A stretch of DNA of 64,000 nt, taken from the NCBI GenBank assembly GCA_919901855.1, contig CAKKQC010000006.1, forward strand, positions 29,796 through 93,795, given 5' to 3'. Source of the DNA: a bacterium (GTDB lineage Bacteria > Oederibacteriota > CAKKQC01). Position 1 is the first letter of the stretch, and each line of letters opens with the position of its first letter. Made by a program: the position numbers and the translations under genes. The notes below the pieces were generated by a model. It saw nothing but the letters and a program-made list of their open reading frames with translations. It made no database searches and was not told where the DNA came from. Shown in pieces: positions 7,256 through 14,896 of the stretch.

Positions 7256-8407
7256 ATGACTGGCCTTTCGCGCGATGCTCTGGATGCCCACCTTCACTCC
7301 CTAGTGCGGGAGATCGAGAGCGCGTTCTTGGCGCCGTGGGTTCGGGAGGCCTTCCTCAAGGTGCCCCGGCACCTCTTCATCGACCAGTTCTACGACTCCG
7401 ACGCCGGCGGCATGGTGACCGTGAACCGGGAACATCCCAGTCCTGAACACCTGAAGGCGATCTACTGTAACGTCGGGCGGCCCATCAAGCTGGAGCCGCA
7501 CAGCGCCGCATCCGAGCCTTGGTTGGTTGCCAACATGCTCGGACATTTGGGGATAGAACGGGGGATGAGAGTCCTCGAGATCGGCACGGGAAGCGGGTTC
7601 AACGCGGGGCTGATGACGGTGGGAACGGGCGATCCCACACTGGTGCACTCCGTCGACATCCAGCCCGACCTCGTCGAGGCGGCCGCCCGGCACCTCCGGG
7701 ATGCCGGGATCGAGGGCGTGAATCTCAGGGCCTGCGACGGCGGCCTCGGGTGGCCGGAAGCCGCGCCGTTCGATCGGATCATGCTCACGGTGGGCAGTTC
7801 GGACATCACCCCGGCCTGGCTCGGCCAACTGGCCGAGAATGGCGTGCTGTTAATGCCATTCAAGACCCGCGGGATGGGTGACCCCCTCCTCCGGCTCCGG
7901 AAGGCGGGAGGGCGATGCACGGGCGGGTTCGTCGGCTACTCCGGGTTCAACGCGCTACAGGGCGCCTTCCTGGAGGAGAGCCAGTTCAAGCCGGGTATCA
8001 CCGAAGACGATCAGGTGACGCGGCTCCTGGCAGAACCGCCGGTCCGCCGCATGGATCTTGATGGCTTCTCCGAGATCGACTTCCTGCTATTCTGTCGCTC
8101 TCTTGGGCTCGACCTCGAGGCTGCGTGGGTGCGCAGGGCGGACGGCGCGTTCCATCTGATCCTCGACCGGAAGGGAGATCAGGCGCTAGTCATGAAGTGG
8201 GGCGAGCAAGGGACATGGTTCAAGGGCAACGCGAATGCCGGAACGTCCCTCCTGTCCACCTTTGGCGAATGGGAATCGCTCGGCCGTCCCGCGTTAACTC
8301 GATACCGGGCCGAAGTCATCTCCGCGGGCGAGGAAGCTGTTGGTGAGCATGCGTGGATTGAGCGCCGTTCCCACGTCAGGCTCAGGTTCTCCCTGGAGAA
8401 GACGTGA
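7256..8407 (+). CDS. PCMT-like SAM methyltransferase with C-terminal extension
   Basis: A 383-residue protein. Residues about 20-230 match protein-L-isoaspartate O-methyltransferase: VPRHLFIDQFY near the N-terminus and the SAM-binding motif VLEIGTGSGFNAGL at about 106-119. Classical enzymes are near 210 residues, so the last ~150 are an additional domain, seen in peptide-modifying PCMT homologues and in uncharacterised ones. It is followed six bases later by a serine hydrolase gene. No Shine-Dalgarno is evident and CATCAT lies nine bases before the ATG. The substrate could be damaged proteins or a specific peptide; no precursor peptide gene is obvious nearby. Confidence 0.75.
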   Translation: MTGLSRDALDAHLHSLVREIESAFLAPWVREAFLKVPRHLFIDQFYDSDAGGMVTVNREHPSPEHLKAIYCNVGRPIKLEPHSAASEPWLVANMLGHLGIERGMRVLEIGTGSGFNAGLMTVGTGDPTLVHSVDIQPDLVEAAARHLRDAGIEGVNLRACDGGLGWPEAAPFDRIMLTVGSSDITPAWLGQLAENGVLLMPFKTRGMGDPLLRLRKAGGRCTGGFVGYSGFNALQGAFLEESQFKPGITEDDQVTRLLAEPPVRRMDLDGFSEIDFLLFCRSLGLDLEAAWVRRADGAFHLILDRKGDQALVMKWGEQGTWFKGNANAGTSLLSTFGEWESLGRPALTRYRAEVISAGEEAVGEHAWIERRSHVRLRFSLEKT

Positions 8408-8413
8408 CCAGCC

Positions 8414-9712
8414 ATGGGTGATCACGGAATCAGGGAGAAGATAGAGGAGTACATTCAGGCCCACCTGAGGGTCAACCGGTTCAGCGGGACCGTGCTGGTG
8501 TCCTCTGGAGGCGAGATCCTGGTGAACAAGGGCTACGGCCTGGCCGATGCCGGCAAGCAGATCCCGTGTCGCGACGTGACCCGGTACTGGCTGGAGTCGA
8601 TCAGCAAGGTGTTCGACTCGATGGCCGTGTTCCGGCTGAAGGAAGAGGGCCGGCTGGATCTGCAAGACCCGGTCGCCAACCACGTGCCCGGCTGGCCCTC
8701 TCCGTGGAATGCGGTCACGATCTCGCATCTCCTGACGCATGGCTCAGGGATCGTGCTCACGCCCGACAAAGTCTACGGGTACTTCGGGCAGGATGAGCCA
8801 GATCCCGCTGTCCTGGCCCTGATGGAGGCCCGGCTGGAGTTTCTCCCCGGCCGGGGGTTCAGCTACTGCAACGCGGGATATGTCGTCCTCGAAATCATCG
8901 TCGCGCGGGTATCCGGGCAATCCCACGAGAGCTTCCTTCGGGACGCGATCATTGAACCGATGAAGCTGTCCGCGACCACGGTCGGGTTGGGACACGGGCG
9001 ATACGAGTCGACAGCCTGTGGGTACGGGATGGTGGGAGGCCAGATCGCCGAGCGTGTCCCGTCCGACGTTTGCACCGACACCGAAGGCCCCTGGGGGCTC
9101 GTGTCGACGACGCACGACCTCTACCTGCTCGAGCGCGCCCTCGACGTCCACGGCTTCTTCTCCCGGGAATCCCTCGATCTCATGTGGACTCGGGTCAACG
9201 GTTCCTACGGACATGGATGGCTCACCGGCGAGGTGGGCGGCCGCAGGATGGTCGGCCACGACGGGGGAGACCGGGGCTTCGCCACGTCGTACCGGTTCTT
9301 CCCGGATTCCGGCACGTGCGTGGCCGTCCTCTCCAACTACGACACGGCTCCCACGGCGCGGATGGCGTGCGACCTGGCCGCGATCGTCTTCGGCGAGGGC
9401 TATGTACTGCCCAAGGAACGCGTCGCGATCCAGGTTGGACCCTCTGTTCTCGCCGAGCTGGCCGGGACCTACAAGCTTCCCTCTGGCTACGTGAAAGTGC
9501 TGACCATCCGGCTCGAAGGTTCGAAGCTCTTTGCCTCGGTCGGTGAGGGGGAGTCCGCGATCGCGTTCGAGCTGTTCGCCGAGAGCCCGGCCTCCTTCTT
9601 CTCTCCCGTGACGAACCAGTCCTGGGAGTTCGTACGCGACGCCGACGGGAAGATCAAGGGGTTCACCGTGGAGGATGGAGTGGACGAAGTGCTTTGCGAG
9701 AAGCTATCGTAG
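8414..9712 (+). CDS. Class C beta-lactamase-fold serine hydrolase
   Basis: A 432-residue protein of the beta-lactamase/penicillin-binding-protein fold. The nucleophile motif is S62-I-S-K65, the second motif is YCN (about 155), and a GHDGG segment (about 280) replaces the KTG motif, as in many esterase and peptidase members. A C-terminal ~100-residue lipocalin-like region follows. Unusually there is no signal peptide or membrane anchor, so it appears cytoplasmic or leaderlessly exported. It is co-transcribed with the upstream methyltransferase (six-base gap). It may act as an amidase or esterase on a small metabolite; the substrate is unknown. Confidence 0.8.
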   Translation: MGDHGIREKIEEYIQAHLRVNRFSGTVLVSSGGEILVNKGYGLADAGKQIPCRDVTRYWLESISKVFDSMAVFRLKEEGRLDLQDPVANHVPGWPSPWNAVTISHLLTHGSGIVLTPDKVYGYFGQDEPDPAVLALMEARLEFLPGRGFSYCNAGYVVLEIIVARVSGQSHESFLRDAIIEPMKLSATTVGLGHGRYESTACGYGMVGGQIAERVPSDVCTDTEGPWGLVSTTHDLYLLERALDVHGFFSRESLDLMWTRVNGSYGHGWLTGEVGGRRMVGHDGGDRGFATSYRFFPDSGTCVAVLSNYDTAPTARMACDLAAIVFGEGYVLPKERVAIQVGPSVLAELAGTYKLPSGYVKVLTIRLEGSKLFASVGEGESAIAFELFAESPASFFSPVTNQSWEFVRDADGKIKGFTVEDGVDEVLCEKLS

Positions 9713-9956
9713 CGGAGCTGGCCGTGCGGTGCCCCTCCCGACCCCCTACGGCTCTTTCCTCTCTTGATAACTCACCCAGGCAGGCTTTGAATGTAGGTGG
9801 CAGGTATGCGCGGGAGTTCCTCTGCTCGCTCGCAAGGGCGGCAGCCCGAGTAGGGTGGGATCCTGAGGCCCGGGACTTGCCGTCTTTGTCTCGGGTCGCC
9901 GTCCTCCTCTTCAATGAGCTGATCTGGACATATGAATGAGCACCGGGGTCTAAACC

Positions 9957-9978
9957 GAGAGTCGGACACCAGACTCTC
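9957..9978 (+). promoter_or_regulatory. Inverted-repeat operator of the Panacea TA operon
   Basis: GAGAGTC, eight bases, GACTCTC: a perfect 7-bp inverted repeat covering the -35 position of the promoter whose -10 is at 9985-9990. A protein bound here would block transcription, the usual arrangement for antitoxin autoregulation. Confidence 0.55.
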
Positions 9979-9984
9979 TTTCGC

Positions 9985-9990
9985 TATACT
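9985..9990 (+). promoter_or_regulatory. -10 element, predicted leaderless start
   Basis: TATACT followed by exactly six bases (GTATGC) and the ATG at 9997. There is no Shine-Dalgarno. Transcription should start at the ATG. Confidence 0.6.
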
Positions 9991-9996
9991 GTATGC

Positions 9997-10596
9997 ATGG
10001 GCGTTCTCCGGTACCCGTTCGATACGCGCCGTTTCTGCCAAGCTGTTGCATACCTTCTGGCTCGATGCGGACCCAAGACGCGCGGCGAGATCGGGAAGCT
10101 CCTCTACTTCGCTGATAGGTATCACTACGTGCGTTACGGAAGGCCCGTGGTGGGGGGACCGTACAACGCGTTGCCGTGGGGACCAGTGCCATCCGTGGCG
10201 ATTGATATTCTCGAGGACTTGGAGAGGAGCGCTATCGACACGCAACCTGCTCCTCCGCAGGTAGGCCCCGGCTTCGTCGAGGCCCTGAAGTCATATGTGA
10301 CTGTCACGGCCGGCCAGCCTTACAGCATCTACTCCGTCAGGGAGGGAGCCCCACGGACCCACCTGTCTGAGTCGGATATCGAAGCCTTGGAGTCCGTTTC
10401 GACGCGATACTGCTCGCTGAATTTCTGGCAGCTTTCCAGCTTGTCGCATGAGCATGCCGCGCAGAAGAAGACTCCGGAGCCCGACGAAATCGACTACCTT
10501 CTCTTCTTCGAGGATGAACCGGGTGCAAGCAACGATGTGAAGTCATACGTCATGATGCATGAGGAGGCAGAGACCGCCGAGACCCAAGGCGCCTAG
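9997..10596 (+). CDS. Panacea/SocA-like (DUF4065) antitoxin
   Basis: A 199-residue protein with the Panacea core. An N-terminal helix is followed by KLLYFADRYHYVRYGRPVVG, then PYNALPWGPVPS, the conserved signature of SocA/GepA-type proteins. These are small helical antitoxins paired with very diverse toxins. The next gene overlaps its 3' end by 38 bases, consistent with a TA bicistron. Its acidic C-terminus (MHEEAETAETQ) is the likely variable region. Base composition looks lower in G+C than the neighbours, a hint of transfer. An operator-like inverted repeat and leaderless promoter precede it. Confidence 0.82.
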   Translation: MGVLRYPFDTRRFCQAVAYLLARCGPKTRGEIGKLLYFADRYHYVRYGRPVVGGPYNALPWGPVPSVAIDILEDLERSAIDTQPAPPQVGPGFVEALKSYVTVTAGQPYSIYSVREGAPRTHLSESDIEALESVSTRYCSLNFWQLSSLSHEHAAQKKTPEPDEIDYLLFFEDEPGASNDVKSYVMMHEEAETAETQGA

Positions 10597-11047
10597 CCTC
10601 GTGTTCAAGGCCGACCCGGCCGCGCTGGGAGTCTATTTCGATGAGAAGTTGCAGCGTGGGGCGGTTCTTCGGATCGAGGACTACCCGTTCCTGAGCGAAC
10701 CGGTCCGCCGCCCCAAGTTCTTCGTCGTCCTGAATAGGGACTGCGCGCAACCCGAGATCTATCACTTCCTAACGACCTCCAAGGCCGCCAAGTACAAGAC
10801 GCTCTCGTTCCACTCCTTCGGAGTGTCCATTCCGGCTGGCGTGGTTGACTGTCTCACCGCTGAGGAAACGATCGTGGACTGCTTTCGCTTGATGCCCACG
10901 TTCAGGCGCGCATTCCTGTTGGAACAGCTCTGCGCCAAGGGTATATCTATCTACCAGCCTCTCCCGGCGGCCTTCATGGAACAGATCGACAATATCATTC
11001 GTCGGTCGCGGACCATCTCGCCGACCCTTAAGGCCCTCATCACCTGA
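10559..11047 (+). CDS. Putative Panacea-associated toxin, PemK/MazF-like beta barrel
   Basis: A 162-residue protein. The segment RPKFFVVLNRDCAQPEIYHFLTTSK has the feel of a PemK/MazF-type beta-barrel RNase core (a K-FFVVLN strand followed by a strand ending in TTSK). A hydrophobic C-terminal half follows with CLTAEETIVDCFRL. Assignment to an RNase fold is inference; I do not recognise the exact family. ATG at 10559 overlaps the antitoxin; GTG at 10601, five bases after the antitoxin stop, is an alternative start that would remove a basic 14-residue leader. Position directly behind a Panacea antitoxin is the strongest argument for a toxin. Confidence 0.6.
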   Translation: MRRQRPPRPKAPSLVFKADPAALGVYFDEKLQRGAVLRIEDYPFLSEPVRRPKFFVVLNRDCAQPEIYHFLTTSKAAKYKTLSFHSFGVSIPAGVVDCLTAEETIVDCFRLMPTFRRAFLLEQLCAKGISIYQPLPAAFMEQIDNIIRRSRTISPTLKALIT

Positions 11048-11104
11048 CTGCCCGCACCCGATCCGTCATCCCGTGGCCGGGTCGGAGGTAAGTTCCTCAA
11101 CCGC

Positions 11105-12070
11105 TCAGGTACATCCCTTTCCTCCTCCCAAGAGCTTGCGGCGGAAGCGCTCCCTGCCCATGCGGTTCAGGTACTCGATCTTCCGCTTCTCGAAGAAGTC
11201 GTCGGCGGACCCTCTGGCGAAGTACCAGATCGCGTCGAAGAGGATGCCTAGCTTGTAGACGTCGAAGAAGTGCGAGCGTTCGGCGCGGTTCAGCGGCCGG
11301 TGCCTGGCGTACTCGCGCAGGACCCTCCTGGCCTTCCTGGTGTTGAGCACTCGATCATCCTGCCAGTGCCAGGCGGCGTATTCGACCAGCCCCCACAGGT
11401 CGAACAGGAGATATGTGTAGTTCGCGTCGTCGAAGTCGAGCAGGGCGTTGAATCGGCCGTGCTTGTAGAGCACGTTCGAGAAGTGGAAGTCGGCATGACA
11501 GATGCCCATCGGCAATGACTTCGGCAGGTCGAGCGCCGCCAGCTCGCGTTCGATCCACTCCCGCTTGCGCCGTGCCGTCGTCGTACCCAGCCGTTTCGCT
11601 GCCCGCTGAGCGAGACGCCGGCAAAGCTCTACTGAGTAGTTCATCCGATACTTCATGTAGGGTGGCCGGTAGCCTCGGGTGGTCTTGTGCAACTCGGCCA
11701 CCTTCTCGATGAGCTGTCGCCGCTGACGAGAGCTCGGATGGGCCACGTGCCGGCCCTCGGCGAATTCGAAGATCGCAAAGGGCTTACGGCGGAAGATGCC
11801 GACGTACTGGCCTCGCCTGTCCTTGAGGACAGCCGGACAGGGATAGTGTCTGGCCTTTAGAAACCTGATCAGGTGGGTCTCGAACAACGCCATTTCCCTA
11901 TTGCGGTTCTCGTAGTACCGGAAGACGCATCTGCCTCTCTCGGTCTTGAGCAGGACATTCGTCTCGACTGTCCCCGCCGCGATCGGCCTGAAGCTCCGGA
12001 GTGTCCCCAGATCATACGCCGACAGGATGGCCGCGAACTCGTCCTTCGTTATCGTGGTCTTCCGTGCCAT
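11105..12070 (-). CDS. Homoserine kinase type II-like phosphotransferase
   Basis: A 321-residue protein of the APH/ThrB2 kinase family. HADFHFSN (HxDxxxxN) is the catalytic loop and LLDFDDANY the metal-binding motif. An N-terminal lobe carries GTVETNVLLKTERGRCVFRYY, with the ATP-binding Lys/Arg. The family includes homoserine kinase II, choline kinase and aminoglycoside kinases; the hallmarks here fit homoserine-kinase-like members best, but no threonine genes are adjacent. It starts 32 bases after the secreted-protein gene on the same strand, so the two are likely one transcript. It is convergent with the Panacea pair. Confidence 0.75.
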   Translation of the reverse strand: MARKTTITKDEFAAILSAYDLGTLRSFRPIAAGTVETNVLLKTERGRCVFRYYENRNREMALFETHLIRFLKARHYPCPAVLKDRRGQYVGIFRRKPFAIFEFAEGRHVAHPSSRQRRQLIEKVAELHKTTRGYRPPYMKYRMNYSVELCRRLAQRAAKRLGTTTARRKREWIERELAALDLPKSLPMGICHADFHFSNVLYKHGRFNALLDFDDANYTYLLFDLWGLVEYAAWHWQDDRVLNTRKARRVLREYARHRPLNRAERSHFFDVYKLGILFDAIWYFARGSADDFFEKRKIEYLNRMGRERFRRKLLGGGKGCT

Positions 12071-12102
12071 GGCGAGGACGAGGTCAACGACGCGTTCGCG
12101 GG

Positions 12103-12807
12103 CTACCGCTTGCCGGACTTGACCAGGAGGAGGTCGCCGTCCTTGATGAGACCGACACCGGGGGCGTAGACCTTCTCAGACTTGGTGCCGGGCTCCAACG
12201 GCGTCGTTTCCTCCATCCGCAGGCATCCGGTGAACGTGCCCGCCGGGGCGGTCAGCGTATCGGAAAGGCTCACGATCCGGGCGCGATCCATGGCCGCCCC
12301 GGGCGCGACTTCCTGGTAGAACCGGCTCCCGAGTAGGGGGAGGCCGGGCATGAACAGCCCGTAGCGCGCACCGTTCACGCCGGACAGCCACGAACCACCG
12401 TGACTCGCAACCTTCCCGTCCTTGTACTCGTCCACGTCCTCGCCGAAGTACCAGACGCTGGAGGTGCGCCGGTCGAAGGCGTAGTAGTTGCGCGAGACCT
12501 CGGAGAGCTTGCCCTTGCTCCATTCCCGTTCCTCGACGACCCGGGTGGTGACGCCGTCCACGACCTTGGTGTCGGCCAGGACCGTGATCACGAGCTTCAG
12601 CGGCTTGCCGTCCTCGGTCCCCGCGAACTCGAGGACGTACCCGGGCTCCAGGATGAAGAACCGGTTGGCCCCGGACGACAAGAAGTCGGTCGCGCTCATG
12701 TCGAAGGTGTCGGTGAACGGCCGGTCGGCCCTGCCGGACGGGGCCGTCGTGGCGGCCGGAGCCGCGGTCGAGATCATGACCATCGCCAGGACGAGAATCG
12801 TTCGCAT
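12103..12807 (-). CDS. Secreted protein of unknown function
   Basis: A 234-residue protein with a clear signal peptide (MRTILVLAMVMISTAAPAATTAP, here cut by the A-x-A rule). The mature part is beta-rich and contains FFILEPGYVLEFAG, WYFGEDVDEYKDG and GTFTGCLRMEE followed by KVYAPGVGLIKDGDLLLV. I have seen such ending patterns in secreted proteins of unknown function. GGGGAGGTGA precedes the ATG. It is upstream of the kinase gene and probably co-transcribed. It is divergent from the GH5 gene. Confidence 0.65.
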   Translation of the reverse strand: MRTILVLAMVMISTAAPAATTAPSGRADRPFTDTFDMSATDFLSSGANRFFILEPGYVLEFAGTEDGKPLKLVITVLADTKVVDGVTTRVVEEREWSKGKLSEVSRNYYAFDRRTSSVWYFGEDVDEYKDGKVASHGGSWLSGVNGARYGLFMPGLPLLGSRFYQEVAPGAAMDRARIVSLSDTLTAPAGTFTGCLRMEETTPLEPGTKSEKVYAPGVGLIKDGDLLLVKSGKR

Positions 12808-12868
12808 GGATCGTCACCTCCCCGTCGTGAATGAGCGCACGATCATTATGCCTCACGGCGGAATCGGG

Positions 12869-12874
12869 TATCAT
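12869..12874 (+). promoter_or_regulatory. -10 element, predicted leaderless start
   Basis: TATCAT followed by six bases and the ATG at 12881. There is no Shine-Dalgarno. The -35 is weak. Confidence 0.55.
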
Positions 12875-12880
12875 GCCCCC

Positions 12881-14860
12881 ATGGCGGCCAACGATTTCCT
12901 CGTGTCGGGGCGGTTCAAGACCGGGTGCAACTACTGGGCGTCGCACGCGGGGACGAACATGTGGCGGGACTGGGATCCCAAGGTCGTGGCCAAGGACTTC
13001 GACCGGCTGGCGCTGGCCGGGCTAGAAGTCCTGCGCGTCTTCCCGCTCTGGCCGGACTTCCAGCCGCTGACGGCCCTGCGCGGCGGTGGCGGGGCAGTCG
13101 TCGAGTACCGGTTCGGCGAGACGCCCCTGCCGGATACCGAGGCGGGCCGGGCGGGGCTTTCGGAGGAGATGCTCTCGCACTTTGACGAGTTCATCCTGAT
13201 GGCGGAAGAGCGCGACCTCCAGCTCGTGGTCGGCCTGCTCACGGGCTGGATGAGCGGGCGACGGTACCTGCCGCCCGCGTTCGACCATCTGAACCCGCTC
13301 ACCGACGCGACCGCGATCGTGTGGGAGGTCCGGTTCGTGAAGGCCTTCGTGCGGAGGTTCAAGGACCGCAAAGGCATCGCGGCTTGGGACCTCGGGAACG
13401 AGTGCAACTGCATGGCCGGGGTCAGCCGGGACCAGGCGTGGGCCTGGACTGCCACGATAGCGGATGCGATCCGGTCCGAGGACCACTCGCGGCAGATCGT
13501 CTCCGGCATGCACAGCCTCGCCGCGGAGCCGGGGGAGTCATGGCGGATCCAGGACCAGGCCGAGCTCACGGACGTCCTCACCACGCATCCGTACCCGCCG
13601 TTCACGGCGCACTGCGGCCTCGATCCCATCCCGACGTTCCGCGCGAACCTGCACGCGACCGCGGAGTCCAGGCTCTACGGCGATGTCGGGGGCAAGCCGT
13701 GCCTGTGCGAGGAGATTGGGGTGCTGGGCCCGACCTTCTCGGACGACGCGAACGCGGCGGCGTATCTCCGGACCCAGCTCTGGTCGCTCTGGGCGCACGA
13801 CTGCATGGGGCTCCTGTGGTGGTGCGGGTTCGACCAGGACCACCTCGCCCACGCGCCGTACGACTGGTGCGCGGTCGAGCGCGAGCTGGGGCTCCTGCGC
13901 GCGGACGGCACCCCGAAGCCGCTCGTGGCGGAGTTCGCCGCGTTCCGGAAGGCCGTGACGGGGCTCGGCGTTCCCGCGCTGCCCACCCGCCTCATCGACG
14001 GCGTCTGCCTCCTGACGCCCCAGCAGGACCAATGGGCGGTCGCGTACAGCGCCTTCTGCCTCGCCAAGCAGGCGGGGGTGGACATCGAGTTCCAGTACGC
14101 GGACGCGGAGCCGCTCCGCGAGGCGCCGGTGTATCTCATGCCGTCCGTGGCCGGGCTACAGAACATGCCCCGGCGGCGGTGGCAGGAACTGCTCGCGCGG
14201 ATCGAGGCCGGAGCCACGCTCTACCTGTCGCTCGGGGACGGCGTCGTCAGCGGATTCGAGGCCCTCACGGGGCTCCGGATCCTCTCCCGCGAGAGGCGTA
14301 CCGGCGGATCGGCGAAGCTGGGCAATGTGGTCATCCCCGCGGGCGGGCCGTACCGGCTGAACCTTGCACCCGGCCGGGCCGAGGTCCTGGCGAGCGAGGA
14401 GGACGGCAATCCGTTCTTCTCCACGGCCACGCGGGGGAAAGGCCGGGTCTTCTTCCTGTCCTCGCCGATGGAGCACGACCTGGCCCTTCGGCCAGGCGCA
14501 TTCCACCACGACGGCGCCCCCGCGTGCTGGCGGGTCTGGGAGCGGGTCTTCGCGGCGGCGGGGACGAAGCGCGCCGTGCGCAAGGATGTTCCATGCGTGG
14601 GTCTGACAGAACATGCGCTCAGCGGAGCTGATCGTTCGCTCGGCAGGGCCGAGCGTCCGCTCGGAGGAACCGAGCGCCCGTTCGGCAAGGCCGAGCGCCT
14701 TATCGTGGCGATCAACTACTCGCCGGAATCCGTCCGGGTGACCATTACTCCGGCGGACGGTTGGAAGATCGGGGAAGCCCTGCGCGGCCCAAAGCCGGCC
14801 CCGGCTGTGGACATTCCGGCCAACGACGCGATCATCTTCACGGTCGCCGGGGTCGACTAA
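12881..14860 (+). CDS. GH5-like glycoside hydrolase (mannanase/GH5 superfamily)
   Basis: A 659-residue protein. The TIM-barrel half (about 1-370) has WDLGNEC with acid/base Glu174 and CLCEEIG with nucleophile Glu277 or Glu278, the GH-A clan arrangement, plus THPYPPF and LLWWCGF. Residues about 375-560 resemble a beta-galactosidase trimerisation-like (glutamine amidotransferase-fold) domain, and the tail is beta-rich. No signal peptide is present, so it should act in the cytoplasm on oligosaccharides. The ATG at 12881 is chosen because of the leaderless -10; the frame stays open upstream but there overlaps the divergent gene. Residues about 582-609 are a heptad repeat insertion. A mannoside substrate is plausible given the GH130 enzyme further along, but unproven. 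Confidence 0.72.
   Translation: MAANDFLVSGRFKTGCNYWASHAGTNMWRDWDPKVVAKDFDRLALAGLEVLRVFPLWPDFQPLTALRGGGGAVVEYRFGETPLPDTEAGRAGLSEEMLSHFDEFILMAEERDLQLVVGLLTGWMSGRRYLPPAFDHLNPLTDATAIVWEVRFVKAFVRRFKDRKGIAAWDLGNECNCMAGVSRDQAWAWTATIADAIRSEDHSRQIVSGMHSLAAEPGESWRIQDQAELTDVLTTHPYPPFTAHCGLDPIPTFRANLHATAESRLYGDVGGKPCLCEEIGVLGPTFSDDANAAAYLRTQLWSLWAHDCMGLLWWCGFDQDHLAHAPYDWCAVERELGLLRADGTPKPLVAEFAAFRKAVTGLGVPALPTRLIDGVCLLTPQQDQWAVAYSAFCLAKQAGVDIEFQYADAEPLREAPVYLMPSVAGLQNMPRRRWQELLARIEAGATLYLSLGDGVVSGFEALTGLRILSRERRTGGSAKLGNVVIPAGGPYRLNLAPGRAEVLASEEDGNPFFSTATRGKGRVFFLSSPMEHDLALRPGAFHHDGAPACWRVWERVFAAAGTKRAVRKDVPCVGLTEHALSGADRSLGRAERPLGGTERPFGKAERLIVAINYSPESVRVTITPADGWKIGEALRGPKPAPAVDIPANDAIIFTVAGVD
14624..14707 (+). 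repeat. 21-bp tandem repeat with hairpins inside the GH5 gene
   Basis: Four 21-bp units encode heptads of the type (x)A/T-D/E-R-S/P-L/F-G: GADRSLG, RAERPLG, GTERPFG, then KAERLIV. The DNA forms perfect hairpins, CGCTCGGC-AGG-GCCGAGCG (14637-14655) and CCGAGCG-TC-CGCTCGG (14649-14664). It keeps the reading frame and looks like a recent expansion in a linker. Confidence 0.65.
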
Positions 14861-14883
14861 TCCAGCGACCCGACCGGCGGTGC

Positions 14884-14889
14884 TAGAAT
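14884..14889 (+). promoter_or_regulatory. Extended -10 element, predicted leaderless start
   Basis: TGCTAGAAT: TAGAAT ends seven bases before the ATG at 14897. No Shine-Dalgarno is present, and a start at 14888 would lie within the -10 itself. Confidence 0.55.
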
Positions 14890-14896
14890 GGGCCCG

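Larger units (their letters stand above)
9713..9996 (+). other. Intergenic region upstream of the Panacea TA pair
   Basis: 284 bases with no supported gene. The first part is ordinary GC-rich sequence. The last ~60 bases are less GC-rich and contain the inverted repeat and -10 element described separately. Confidence 0.5.
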
